DNA of 64,000 nucleotides, taken from NCBI RefSeq assembly GCF_016741815.1, contig NZ_JAERRJ010000002.1, forward strand, positions 62,001 through 126,000. Direction: 5' to 3'. Shown piece by piece: positions 34,320 through 44,154 of this stretch (position 1 is the stretch's first letter; each line of letters opens with the position of its first letter). Made by a program: the position numbers and the translations under genes. This DNA comes from Nocardia acididurans (GTDB taxonomy: Bacteria > Actinomycetota > Actinomycetes > Mycobacteriales > Mycobacteriaceae). The notes beneath the pieces were generated by a model, which did not search any database, had not been told where the DNA came from, and saw nothing but the letters and a program-made list of their open reading frames with translations.

Positions 34320-34922
34320 ATGACAACCAGCAAAGAGGAAGTTTCCGAGGGGCCGATGCACGCACTCGCCCGGAGCGCCTGGCAGTGGATCCTGGTCACC
34401 GGCGTTCTCTCGGTCATTCTCGGCATTCTGATCCTTGCGTGGCCCGGCAAGACCATTCTTGTCGCGGGCATCCTCTTCGGCATCTACCTCATCGTGTCTG
34501 GCATTTTCCAGCTCGTCGCCGCATTCGGCGCGCACCTGAGCGCCGGTATGCGCATCCTCGCCTTCGTGAGCGCGGCGCTGTCGCTCATCCTGGGCTTCCT
34601 GTGCTTCCACGACTGGCGCGACAGCGGTGAGGCGACCGCGGTTCTCCTGCTGGCGATCTGGATCGGCATCAGCTGGATCTTCCGCGGCGTCACCTCGCTC
34701 ATCACCGGTCTGTCCGCGGACGGCATTCCCGGTCGCGGGTGGGCGATCTTCTTCGGCATCGTGCTGATCATCGGCGGTGGCTGGCTGATCGCGGCCCCCT
34801 TCTCCTCCATCGTCGCGCTGACGCTGGTGGCGGGCTGGTGGCTCATCTTCGTCGGCATCATGGAGATCATCTCCGCGTTCCAGGCCAAGAGCGCGGCCAA
34901 GGACATCCCCGCGGGCCTCTGA
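34320..34922 (+). CDS. HdeD-family (DUF308) membrane protein
   Basis: A 200-residue protein made of six predicted transmembrane helices arranged as short repeats, with W-P-G-K-T-I-L-V-A-G and the G-I-Y-L-I-V-S-G-I-F-Q motif typical of HdeD/DUF308 proteins. In enterobacteria HdeD is linked to acid resistance; the function in actinobacteria is unknown. A strong terminator follows directly, so it is probably a monocistronic unit. The ~100 nt upstream are AT-richer and likely hold its promoter. Confidence 0.82.
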   Translation: MTTSKEEVSEGPMHALARSAWQWILVTGVLSVILGILILAWPGKTILVAGILFGIYLIVSGIFQLVAAFGAHLSAGMRILAFVSAALSLILGFLCFHDWRDSGEATAVLLLAIWIGISWIFRGVTSLITGLSADGIPGRGWAIFFGIVLIIGGGWLIAAPFSSIVALTLVAGWWLIFVGIMEIISAFQAKSAAKDIPAGL

Positions 34923-34938
34923 TCGTCCCGCACCGGAC

Positions 34939-34978
34939 ATCCGGCGGTCACCTTTTCGGGTGGCCGCCGGATTCTTTT
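34939..34978 (+). terminator. Rho-independent terminator after the HdeD-family gene
   Basis: ATCCGGCGGTCACC (34939-34952) pairs with GGTGGCCGCCGGAT (34959-34972) through 14 bp with one G.T, loop TTTTCG, then TCTTTT. Confidence 0.85.
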
Positions 34979-35027
34979 GTGGCACGCTGTATTTCAGGGC
35001 AATCGACGGACGCGGAGGAGTGTTCGG

Positions 35028-35369
35028 ATGACGAAGTACATGATCTCGTTCCCGGCCGAGGCGATGGTGATCTCCGAGGACGATTTCCAGGCCGTGGTCG
35101 ACGACTCCCACGCCGTCATCGAGGAGGCCAAGGCGGCCGGGGTGTACGTCTTCGGCGGCGGGCTCGACGCGGAGGTCGCCCCGGTGCGCGTGGCCGGTGA
35201 CGGCACCGTCCTCGAAGGCCCCTACCCCGACCGCGCGGTCCCGCACGGCGGCTACACGATTCTCGAACTGCCCACCCGGGAGGCGGCCCTGGAATGGGCG
35301 GCCAAGATCGCCGCGGCCTGCCGCTGCCCACAGGAGCTGCGGCAGTTCGGATTCGACCCGGCCAGCTGA
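35028..35369 (+). CDS. YCII-related domain protein
   Basis: A 113-residue single-domain YCII/DGPF-type protein. It reads K-Y-M-I-S-F-P near the start and V-L-E-G-P-Y-P-D (the D-G-P-F-like loop, here E-G-P-Y) followed by G-G-Y-T-I-L-E-L, the beta-alpha-barrel pattern of the family. ECF sigma factors often control such proteins but none is adjacent. GGAGGAG lies about 8 nt before the ATG. It converges on the prk gene with a 10-nt gap. Confidence 0.82.
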   Translation: MTKYMISFPAEAMVISEDDFQAVVDDSHAVIEEAKAAGVYVFGGGLDAEVAPVRVAGDGTVLEGPYPDRAVPHGGYTILELPTREAALEWAAKIAAACRCPQELRQFGFDPAS

Positions 35370-35379
35370 TCCGGCGGCT

Positions 35380-36258
35380 TCAGCGCAGGCGTTTGGGGCG
35401 CTTGTCCATCAACCGCAGGATGAGCGGCGTGAAGATCAGCTGCATGGCCAGATCCATCTTGCCGCCGGGTACCACGATGCAGTTGGGCCGCGACATGAAC
35501 GAATCGTGCAGCATGGACAGCAGATACGGGAAGTCGATCACCTTGGGGTCGGCGAAGCGGATCACCACGAAGCTCTCGTCGGCGGTGGGAATCGTCCTGG
35601 CGGTGAAGGGATTCGAGGTGTCGACGGTCGGAACCCGTTGGAAATTCACGTAGGTCCGGGAGAACTGCGGGCAGATGTGGTTCACGTAGTCGGGCATGCG
35701 GCGCAGAATCGTGTCGATGATGGCCTCGCTGGAGTAGCCGCGTTCGTTCTTGTCGCGGTGCACCTTCTGGATCCATTCGAGGTTCACGATGGGCACCACG
35801 CCCACCAGCAGGTCGGCGTGCTGGGCGACATCGATGCCGACGGTGGTGGCCGCGCCGTGCAGACCCTCGTAGAACAGCAGATCGCTGCCGGGCGGTAGCT
35901 CCTCCCAGGGGGTGAAGGTGCCGGCGGGCTGGCCGTAGGGTTTGGCCTCGCCGTCGTTGTGCAAGTACTTGCGCACCATGCCGACCCCGGTCTCACCGTA
36001 GTCGCGGAACAGTGCCTCGAGTTCGGCGAGCAGATTGGCTTCCGGCCCGAAGTGCGAGAATTCGCGATTGCCGTTCTGTTCGGCCTCGGTCATGGCCAGC
36101 TTCATCTCGTTGCGGTCGAAGCGGTGGAACGAGTCACCCTCCACGATCACCGCGTTGATGCCCTCGCGGCGGAATATCTCCTGGAAGGTTCGGGTGACGC
36201 TGGTGGTTCCGGCACCGGAGGATCCGGTGATCGCGACCACGGGATGTTTGACCGACAT
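35380..36258 (-). CDS. prk: Phosphoribulokinase (bacterial class I)
   Basis: A 292-residue protein of the proteobacterial-type octameric phosphoribulokinase class. The P-loop is G-S-S-G-A-G-T-T-S at about 12-20; V-E-G-D-S-F-H-R-F supplies the ribulose-phosphate-site Asp, and F-Y-E-G-L-H-G is Walker-B-like. It phosphorylates ribulose 5-phosphate to the rubisco substrate ribulose 1,5-bisphosphate. GAGGAAG lies 5 nt before the ATG. Last gene of the cbb operon, 14 nt after fbp. Plant-type redox Cys residues are absent, as expected in this class. Confidence 0.93.
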   Translation of the reverse strand: MSVKHPVVAITGSSGAGTTSVTRTFQEIFRREGINAVIVEGDSFHRFDRNEMKLAMTEAEQNGNREFSHFGPEANLLAELEALFRDYGETGVGMVRKYLHNDGEAKPYGQPAGTFTPWEELPPGSDLLFYEGLHGAATTVGIDVAQHADLLVGVVPIVNLEWIQKVHRDKNERGYSSEAIIDTILRRMPDYVNHICPQFSRTYVNFQRVPTVDTSNPFTARTIPTADESFVVIRFADPKVIDFPYLLSMLHDSFMSRPNCIVVPGGKMDLAMQLIFTPLILRLMDKRPKRLR

Positions 36259-36272
36259 GGCGCTTCCTCGTC

Positions 36273-37346
36273 TCAGCGGGCCGGGCGGAACAGGGACCGG
36301 GTGCCGAACAGGGAGGCGTCGAAGGACGGCCCCTCCTCGGGTTCGCGGTGATAGCGCTCGATGCGCTCGACCTCGTTGCGCGAACCGAAGATGAACGGGA
36401 TCTTCTGATGCAGTTCCTCGGGTCGCACCTCGAGCACGCGTTCGTGTCCGGTGGTGGCGGCTCCCCCGGCCTGTTCGACGATGAAGGCGATGGGGTTCGC
36501 GCCGTAGAGCAGGGAGACGCGGCCGGGACGATTCGGATGCCGGGTATCGCGCGGATACATGTACAGCCCACCGCGCGTGAGGATGTGGAAGGTGTCGGCC
36601 ACCAGCGAGGCCACCCACCGCATGTTGAAGTCCCGCCCGCGCGGCCCGTCCACACCCTCGAGGCATTCGTGAACGTAACGCCGGACGGGCCGCTCCCAGA
36701 ACCGCTCATTGGCGGCGTTGATGGCGAATCCCTTGGTGTCCTCGGGAATTCGCATCTTAGGGTGGGTCAGGACGAAGGCGCCGATCTCGCGATCGAGGGT
36801 GAACCCGTCGACCCCCTGGCCGACGGTGAGCACCAGCATGGTCGCCGGGCCGTACAGCGTGAACCCCGCGCACACCTGCTGTGATCCCGCCTGCAGGAAG
36901 TCCTCCCGCGTCGGCTCGCGCCCGTCCTCCGGCGCGCGCAGCACACTGAAAATCGTTCCGACAGGCAGATTCACGTCGATATTGCTCGACCCGTCGAGTG
37001 CGTCGAACGCCAGTAGATACTTCCCGCGCCGGTATTCGCTGGGCACCAGGTGGAATCCGTCCATCTGCTCCGACACCAGCCCCGAAAGCGGTCCCGTCCA
37101 CTGACTTTCGGCCACCATGATGTCGTGCGCGATGGCATCCATCTTCCGGTGCACGGTGATCGGCAGATTCCCGGCCTCCGCCGCTCCGAGCGAGCCCACG
37201 ATCGCACCCCGCGTCACCTGATTGGCGATCATCTTCGTCGCCGTCACAACGACATTCAGCAGCGCCGAGAACTCCCCGGACGACCCGGGATGCCGATGCT
37301 CGGACTCGATGGTGTAGCGGGTGAGGGTCTTCAGTCCTTCGGGCAT
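36273..37346 (-). CDS. fbp: Fructose-1,6-bisphosphatase class I
   Basis: A 357-residue class I FBPase. D-A-L-D-G-S-S-N-I-D is the metal-binding signature, and G-G-L-Y-M-Y-P-R-D and E-Q-A-G-G-A-A are the substrate and C-terminal motifs. It regenerates fructose 6-phosphate for the Calvin cycle. Actinobacteria normally use a class II GlpX enzyme for gluconeogenesis, so a class I gene here marks a dedicated cycle cassette. ATG 37346 is preferred; ATG 37358, 4 codons upstream, is also possible. The gene lies 16 nt after cbbX. Confidence 0.92.
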   Translation of the reverse strand: MPEGLKTLTRYTIESEHRHPGSSGEFSALLNVVVTATKMIANQVTRGAIVGSLGAAEAGNLPITVHRKMDAIAHDIMVAESQWTGPLSGLVSEQMDGFHLVPSEYRRGKYLLAFDALDGSSNIDVNLPVGTIFSVLRAPEDGREPTREDFLQAGSQQVCAGFTLYGPATMLVLTVGQGVDGFTLDREIGAFVLTHPKMRIPEDTKGFAINAANERFWERPVRRYVHECLEGVDGPRGRDFNMRWVASLVADTFHILTRGGLYMYPRDTRHPNRPGRVSLLYGANPIAFIVEQAGGAATTGHERVLEVRPEELHQKIPFIFGSRNEVERIERYHREPEEGPSFDASLFGTRSLFRPAR

Positions 37347-37362
37347 CGGCCCTCTCATTTCC

Positions 37363-38418
37363 TCATAGTGGCGCCCCCTCACTCGGGGCGTCCGTGAACA
37401 CACTGCTGCCGTAGACGTCGCTGTCCGTCAGGGTGATCAGGTCGGTGCGGCTCACGGGCCGGTGCAGTTCGACGAGGCGCTTGGCTTGGCGCAGCCGGCA
37501 GCGGTCCAGGGCGTTGCGGACGCTGCGGGCATTGGCGAAGCGGGGGCGGGTCATGCGCCGTTCCAGGTAGTGCGCGAAGGCCTGGGTGGCGGGCTCGTCG
37601 AAGCGGAAGTTCTCCTGGGCCACCATGAGATCGGCGATGGCGCAGAGCTCGGCGTGGGTGTAGTCGGGGAACTCGATGTGGTGGGCGACGCGGGAGGACA
37701 GGCCGGGGTTGGCGGAGAAGAAGGTTTCCATGCGGTCGGGGTAACCGGCGAAGATGACGACCAGGGTGTTGCGTTCGTTCTCCATCTCCTGCAGCAGGAT
37801 TTCGATCACCTCCTGGCCGTAGTCGCGTTCGTTCTCGGGGCGGAACAGGTAGTAGGCCTCGTCGATGAACAGGACGCCCCCGGCGGCTTTGGCGAGGGCT
37901 TCCTTGGTCTTCGGCGCGGTGTGGCCGATGAACTGGCCCACCAGGTCGTCGCGGGTCACGGTGTGCACCTTGGGTTTCCGGATGTAGCCCAGGGCGTGCA
38001 GCATCTCGGCCATGCGCAGCGCCACCGTGGTCTTGCCGGTGCCCGGACCGCCGGTGAAGCTCATGTGCATGGTGGGCCGGGTGGCCTGCAGGCCGAAGCG
38101 CTGGCGGGCGCGGTCGATCAGCAGCAGCGCCGCGATCTCCCGCACCCTGCGCTTCACGTTGGCCAGGCCGACCAGTTCGGCGTCGAGCCGGTTGAGGGTG
38201 TCCTCGACGTCCTTGCCCGCGATATCCGTGGACAGGTCGAGCAGGGCGTCATCGGCGAGTAGGTGGTCGGCCGCCTGGTCGTCGGGTGCGGGACCAGCGG
38301 CCGTACCGCGCAGCGGGTCGGGGTTCGTGGCCCCGGGCCGATGCATCTGGAACCCGTTGGCGGCGCGGCCGGTTGCAGGCGCCCGGCTGCCCGGGCCGAC
38401 GGGACTGTCCGTGTTCAC
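37363..38418 (-). CDS. cbbX: Rubisco activase CbbX (AAA+ ATPase)
   Basis: A 351-residue AAA+ protein of the CbbX/CfxQ family. Walker A is G-G-P-G-T-G-K-T-T (about residue 120), Walker B is G-V-L-F-I-D-E-A-Y-Y-L-F, and the pore loop region F-I-G-H-T-A-P-K-T-K follows the standard order. CbbX remodels red-type rubisco by pulling on the extended CbbL C-terminus to release inhibitory sugar phosphates. The first ~55 residues are a Pro/Ala-rich extension not found in most CbbX. GTG start with GGAGG 7 nt upstream, 27 nt after cbbS. Confidence 0.92.
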   Translation of the reverse strand: MNTDSPVGPGSRAPATGRAANGFQMHRPGATNPDPLRGTAAGPAPDDQAADHLLADDALLDLSTDIAGKDVEDTLNRLDAELVGLANVKRRVREIAALLLIDRARQRFGLQATRPTMHMSFTGGPGTGKTTVALRMAEMLHALGYIRKPKVHTVTRDDLVGQFIGHTAPKTKEALAKAAGGVLFIDEAYYLFRPENERDYGQEVIEILLQEMENERNTLVVIFAGYPDRMETFFSANPGLSSRVAHHIEFPDYTHAELCAIADLMVAQENFRFDEPATQAFAHYLERRMTRPRFANARSVRNALDRCRLRQAKRLVELHRPVSRTDLITLTDSDVYGSSVFTDAPSEGAPL

Positions 38419-38445
38419 CCTTCATCCTCCCGCATCGAAAGCCGT

Positions 38446-38868
38446 TCAGCGGCCGTATCGTTCACCGGGCCGGTCATCGAGCGCATAGGCGTGGAAGCCG
38501 TAGTGCTGACGCCGGTCGTCGGTGTCGGTGCGGTTGAGCCGGAAGCCCGGTTCGTGCTCGGGCCGCTGCACGATGAAGCTCAGTGCCGTGGTCTGGCGGC
38601 CGTAGGTGGCGTCGTAGGCGTTGACGCGAATGTAGTGGCGCGGGAACGTGGCCCGGCAGCTGTTGATCTCGGCGAGCACGCCGTCGGGTTCGTCGAGATC
38701 GAACAGCGGCAGGCCCCACATCTCCCAGTACACATTGCGCGGATGCGGATCGTCGGTGTACTCGATGGAGACCGGCCAGTTGTTGAGCAGTGCGTAGCGG
38801 ACCTGCGCGGCGATTTCGGCGTCGGTGAGGTCCGGCAGGTGCGAGAAGGTGCCCTGACGCAGATGCAT
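38446..38868 (-). CDS. cbbS: Rubisco small subunit (red-type form I)
   Basis: A 140-residue small subunit. It opens [16 protein letters not shown] and has [15 protein letters not shown], the red-type (form IC/ID) pattern, with the C-terminal beta-hairpin extension that red types use in place of the green-type loop (F-R-L-N-R-T-D, Y-G-F-H-A-Y). It assembles with CbbL as L8S8. ATG 38868 has an AGGCAGGA site; 16 nt after cbbL. A longer frame to 38949 is Pro-rich and unlikely. Confidence 0.93.
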   Translation of the reverse strand: MHLRQGTFSHLPDLTDAEIAAQVRYALLNNWPVSIEYTDDPHPRNVYWEMWGLPLFDLDEPDGVLAEINSCRATFPRHYIRVNAYDATYGRQTTALSFIVQRPEHEPGFRLNRTDTDDRRQHYGFHAYALDDRPGERYGR

Positions 38869-38884
38869 TGCGGTGTCCTGCCTT

Positions 38885-40466
<1,582 letters not shown>

Positions 40467-41342
40467 ATGGGTACGGTGAGTGCGGTCCGAATGGAAACCT
40501 TTCTCGCCGTTGCCAAGCACTCCAGCATCCGCCGCGCCGCCGCCCAGTTGCACATCACCGAGGCCGCCGCCTCGGCCGCCGTCGCGCACATCGAAAAACA
40601 ACTCGGTGCGAAGCTCATCGCGAAATCCGGGCGCGGGATCGCGCTCACCGAGGCCGGGCGCGTGTACGCCGACTACTGCCGCAGCATCCTCGGGCTCATG
40701 AAGGAGGCGCACGCCGCGGTGCGCGAGGCCGAGACGGGCAAACTCCGGATCGGGGTGGTGGCGACCGCCGGCGAGTACGTGCTGCTGCGGCTGCTGGCGT
40801 CCTTCCGCAACCGGTATCCGGATATCGAACTGGGGCTGTCGATTCAGCCGCGCGATGTGCTGTTCGTCGAATTGTCGCACCATGAAACGGATCTCGTGGT
40901 CGCGGGCCGCCCACCGCGCGACACCACCCTGGTCACCCGCGCGCGCCGCCCCAGCCAACTGGTGGTGGTCGGCGCGCCGGGTTCCTGGTCCGATCCGGCC
41001 GAGGCCACCTGGCTACTGCGCGGCAAAGGCTCCGGCACCCGGGAGACCACCCTCGCCCTGTTCGACCGGCTGCAGATCCGCCCGCCCACGCTGACCCTCG
41101 GCACGCACGGCGCGGCCCTGGCCGCCGCGCGAGAAGGCTTGGGCGTCACGCTGATTCACACCGACGCCATCGAGAACGACGTCTCCGACGGCTTCCTCGA
41201 CATCCTCACCGTGGACGGCACACCGCTGAGCAGGCCCTGGCATGCCGTCACCACCCGCACGCCGACCCCGGCGGCCCGGCTGTTCCTGTCCCACATCACC
41301 GACCCGGAGCGGGTCGGTGACAAGGCTTTCCGCTGTCCCTGA
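40467..41342 (+). CDS. cbbR: LysR-type regulator CbbR
   Basis: A 291-residue LTTR. The HTH is at about 8-65 (E-T-F-L-A-V-A-K-H-S-S-I-R-R-A-A-A-Q-L-H-I-T-E-A-A-A-S). The effector domain follows (L-R-I-G-V-V-A-T-A-G-E-Y and L-V-V-A-G-R-P-P). In autotrophs CbbR activates the adjacent cbb operon and senses Calvin-cycle intermediates such as RuBP, PEP or NADPH; divergent orientation fits. A tight -10 (TACCGT) spaced 6 nt from the ATG supports this start over the longer frame from 40386. Confidence 0.9.
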   Translation: MGTVSAVRMETFLAVAKHSSIRRAAAQLHITEAAASAAVAHIEKQLGAKLIAKSGRGIALTEAGRVYADYCRSILGLMKEAHAAVREAETGKLRIGVVATAGEYVLLRLLASFRNRYPDIELGLSIQPRDVLFVELSHHETDLVVAGRPPRDTTLVTRARRPSQLVVVGAPGSWSDPAEATWLLRGKGSGTRETTLALFDRLQIRPPTLTLGTHGAALAAAREGLGVTLIHTDAIENDVSDGFLDILTVDGTPLSRPWHAVTTRTPTPAARLFLSHITDPERVGDKAFRCP

Positions 41343-41355
41343 CGTATCCCCGCCG

Positions 41356-42765
41356 CTATCGCCGTCCGGCCACCAGGTCGCCGTCGACGAGCCGCAACCG
41401 GCGTGCCAGGTCGGAGACGAACACCCGCTCCGGGTCGACGGCGTCGCGCACCCGCCGCCACTCGTCCAGGCGCGGATACATGGCGCGCACCATCTCCGGC
41501 GTGGTGCGGGAATCCTTCGCGAAGTAGAGCCGTCCACCGGCGGCGAGCACCCGTTCATCCAGCTCGGCGCAGAACTCCCCCAGCCCCGGTACGAGCGGAA
41601 AGTCCAGGGACAGCATGAATCCCGGATGCGGCCAGGACAGCGGGGCCGGGTTACCCGGTCCCATCCGCTTGAAGACGTTCAGGAACGACCGATGCCCGGA
41701 ATGCGCGATGGCCCGGACCGTGTCGGCCAGCTGGGTTTCCGCACCGAACGGCATGGAGAATTGGTACTGCATGAACCCGCGCTGCCCGTAGGCGCGATTC
41801 CACTCCCCCATCAGATCCAGCGGGTGATAGAACTGCGTCAGGTTCTGGATGCGCCCGCGCGCGTGCTTGGGGAAGAACCGGTAGGCCACCTCGCCCGCCA
41901 TCCGTGTGGTGACCTTGTTGACCATCCCGTTCGGGAACACGTCCGGCACCGTGAACAGTTGGGGCGCATCGAATTTCAGCGGGTTCGCGCGCAGTTTCAC
42001 CGGCAGTTCGTCGCGCTTGGCGAGTGAGCCCCGGCTGAATCCCGCCCGGCCGAGCTTGGCCCCGGTGCTGATGGTGTCCGGCACCGACATCGAGTACTCG
42101 TACCCGTCGTCCGACCCGCCGGTCAGCAACTCCATGGTCTCGTCGAGGTTGTCGGTGCGGTCGTTGTCGACGAGGAAGTACGCGGTCTCGGTGTGCTTCA
42201 TGCGAATCCGGGCGCGAACGATGATGCCCGTCAATCCCATACCGCCCACGGTGGCCCAGAACAGCTCGGCCTGCGCGCCGTCCGGGGTGATGGTGCGGAT
42301 CTCGCCGTCCGCGGTGAGCAGGTCCAGCGCGAGCACGTGGTTGCCGAAACTCCCGTGCGAATGATGGTTCTTGCCATGGATATCCGAGCCGATGGCGCCG
42401 CCGACCGTCACCTGCCGCGTGCCCGGCAGCACCGGCACCCACAGCCCGTGCGGCAGTCCGGCCCGCATCAGCGCGTCCAGGCTCACGCCGGCGTCGACAT
42501 CCACCACGCCGCTGTCCGGGTCGATGGCGTGGATGCGGTCGAACGCGGTCATGTCGACGACCAGGCCGCCCCCGTTCTGCGCGGGATCCCCGTAGCTGCG
42601 GCCCAACCCGCGCGCGATCACCCCGCGCGGTCCCGCCTCGCGTACCGCCCGTGCGACGGCCTCGATATCCCGGGTGGACAACACCTGCGCGACAGTCGGT
42701 GCGGTGCGGCTCCAGCCGCTGAGCCGACGCTGTTCCATGACCGATCCCCCATACGTGAAATTCAC
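41356..42765 (-). CDS. dprE1: DprE1-type decaprenylphosphoryl-ribose 2'-oxidase homologue
   Basis: A 469-residue FAD oxidase close to mycobacterial DprE1: [26 protein letters not shown] (the FAD-near His), E-W-N-R-A-Y-G (inhibitor-pocket Tyr) and [10 protein letters not shown] (the Lys) are all kept. DprE1 with DprE2 makes decaprenylphosphoryl-arabinose for arabinan. At the position of Cys387, the covalent target of benzothiazinones (W-N-I-C-V-D-F-P in M. tuberculosis), this protein has L-S-L-D-F-P with Ser386. No dprE2 is nearby, so it may be a paralogue. Start GTG 42765 follows TAGGGT by 7 nt; ATG 42738 is an alternative. Confidence 0.85.
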   Translation of the reverse strand: MNFTYGGSVMEQRRLSGWSRTAPTVAQVLSTRDIEAVARAVREAGPRGVIARGLGRSYGDPAQNGGGLVVDMTAFDRIHAIDPDSGVVDVDAGVSLDALMRAGLPHGLWVPVLPGTRQVTVGGAIGSDIHGKNHHSHGSFGNHVLALDLLTADGEIRTITPDGAQAELFWATVGGMGLTGIIVRARIRMKHTETAYFLVDNDRTDNLDETMELLTGGSDDGYEYSMSVPDTISTGAKLGRAGFSRGSLAKRDELPVKLRANPLKFDAPQLFTVPDVFPNGMVNKVTTRMAGEVAYRFFPKHARGRIQNLTQFYHPLDLMGEWNRAYGQRGFMQYQFSMPFGAETQLADTVRAIAHSGHRSFLNVFKRMGPGNPAPLSWPHPGFMLSLDFPLVPGLGEFCAELDERVLAAGGRLYFAKDSRTTPEMVRAMYPRLDEWRRVRDAVDPERVFVSDLARRLRLVDGDLVAGRR

Positions 42766-42779
42766 CTGCGCCACCCTAG
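42765..42779 (-). promoter_or_regulatory. 15-bp promoter repeat, copy 1
   Basis: Plus-strand CCTGCGCCACCCTAG at 42765-42779 reads CTAGGGTGGCGCAGG on the minus strand. TAGGGT fits a -10 box, and the GTG of the dprE1-like gene follows by 7 nt. Confidence 0.55.
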
Positions 42780-43552
42780 TCGCCGGTGCCGCTCCTTTCG
42801 AGGGCGACGGCAGTGCGGATGGTCGCCGCGCACAGGGCCGGATCGTCGATCATCGGGACGTGGCTGGCGCCGGGGAGCTCCAGATGGCGCGCCCGCGGAA
42901 TGCGCTGCCGGGCAACGGCTCCGTTCACCGACGGTGGGAAGATGCGGTCCCGCTGCCCCCAGGCCAGGGTGATGGGACAGGGCGGTTCCGGCAGGGGCGC
43001 GATGCTCTCCCGGCTGTCGAGGATGTCGTCGGCGGCGGTGCAGGCCGCCACGTCCCGCACCGCGCCCAGCGCCTGGGCGGCGGTTAGCCGATCACCGTGC
43101 ACCGCAACATCATCGAAGACCAGACGGCGGACGAGGGGGACGTGCAGCGGCAGCGCGGCGATCCGGTGACCGGCCCGCGCCAGCAGGATCGAGCGCCGCA
43201 GCCTGCCGGTCGCCGCGGTGTTGTCGGCGGCTCCGGCGGTCCAGAACCCGGCCGGGGACAGCGCGCAGACCGAGCGGGCGCGGCCACGGCGCGCGAGTTC
43301 GACACCCATCCACCCGCCCAGCGAGTTTCCCGCGACGTGCACCGCATTCAGGCCGCGCTCGTCGAGCAACTGCTCGGTGTGGTCGACCAGCCGCTCGATG
43401 GTCACGGCGCCCTCGAGCCGGGGTCCGCCCCGATGTCCGGGAATCGTGGGGACGAGCGGTTCGAAATCGTCGGCGAGCAGCGGGATCACGTCATCCCAGG
43501 CCATCGCCGACATGGTCACGCCGTGCAACAGCAGCAGGGGCTCTCTGTCCAC
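42776..43552 (-). CDS. Alpha/beta hydrolase
   Basis: A 258-residue alpha/beta hydrolase with no signal peptide. L-L-L-H-G-V-T is the oxyanion segment, G-N-S-L-G-G-W the nucleophile elbow with Ser (about residue 94), and the late G-A-S-H-V-P-M holds the catalytic His. The sequence resembles cytoplasmic esterases or C-C hydrolases of the family; substrate is unknown. GTG start with GAAGGAG 8 nt before it. TAGGGT in a 15-bp repeat (see 43613-43627) lies about 70 nt upstream. Its stop is 10 nt from the dprE1-like gene. Confidence 0.83.
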   Translation of the reverse strand: MDREPLLLLHGVTMSAMAWDDVIPLLADDFEPLVPTIPGHRGGPRLEGAVTIERLVDHTEQLLDERGLNAVHVAGNSLGGWMGVELARRGRARSVCALSPAGFWTAGAADNTAATGRLRRSILLARAGHRIAALPLHVPLVRRLVFDDVAVHGDRLTAAQALGAVRDVAACTAADDILDSRESIAPLPEPPCPITLAWGQRDRIFPPSVNGAVARQRIPRARHLELPGASHVPMIDDPALCAATIRTAVALERSGTGD

Positions 43553-43612
43553 GAGAATTCACTCCTTCGCGGCCGGGTCGTGCCGCCGACTTCCGCAGCA
43601 CTGTGAAACATG

Positions 43613-43627
43613 CCTGCGCCACCCTAG
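43613..43627 (-). promoter_or_regulatory. 15-bp promoter repeat, copy 2
   Basis: The identical 15-mer lies upstream of the hydrolase gene (start 43552) in the same orientation. The shared block suggests duplicated promoter DNA or a common regulator. Confidence 0.5.
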
Positions 43628-43646
43628 CCTCCCTACTGTGGCTGGT

Positions 43647-44129
43647 ATGACACCTGAACAACTCGACTACATCGCCGGCCTGCCGCGCAAGCGCATGGGG
43701 TCGGGCATCCTGTTCGTCGACGACGCCGATCGGGTGCTCCTGGTCGAACCGACCTACAAGGATCACTGGGAGTTGCCGGGCGGGGTGGTGGAGGCCGGGG
43801 AATCGCCCTATGCGACCGCGGTGCGCGAGGTCCGGGAGGAACTCGGGCTGACGGTCACCCCCGGGCCGCTGCTGGTGGTGGATTGGCTTCCGCCCGGCCG
43901 CTATCCGGATGACTCGATCATGTATCTGTTCGACGGCGGCGTGCTCGGCGCGGACCGGACGCGGGCGATAACGCTGCAGGCCGAGGAGCTGCGGAGCTGG
44001 GCGTGGTGCGATGCGGCGGCGGTCGCGGACCGGCTCCCGGACCGGATGGTGCGGCGGGTGGAGGGTGCACTGCGGGCTCGCCGCGACAGGACCGCGCTGT
44101 ACCTCGAGCACGGGTACGCGGTCGGATAG
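43647..44129 (+). CDS. Nudix hydrolase
   Basis: A 160-residue Nudix protein. W-E-L-P-G-G-V-V-E-A-G-E-S-P-Y-A-T-A followed by R-E-V-R-E-E-L-G-L gives the complete Nudix box (about residues 42-66). TACTGT (43634-43639) stands 7 nt before the ATG, suggesting a leaderless message. The long upstream frame belongs to the opposite strand's hydrolase. Substrate unknown; the form is that of ADP-ribose or dinucleotide hydrolases. Confidence 0.83.
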   Translation: MTPEQLDYIAGLPRKRMGSGILFVDDADRVLLVEPTYKDHWELPGGVVEAGESPYATAVREVREELGLTVTPGPLLVVDWLPPGRYPDDSIMYLFDGGVLGADRTRAITLQAEELRSWAWCDAAAVADRLPDRMVRRVEGALRARRDRTALYLEHGYAVG

Positions 44130-44154
44130 CGGTGGAACGCCCACGGGGACGGCG

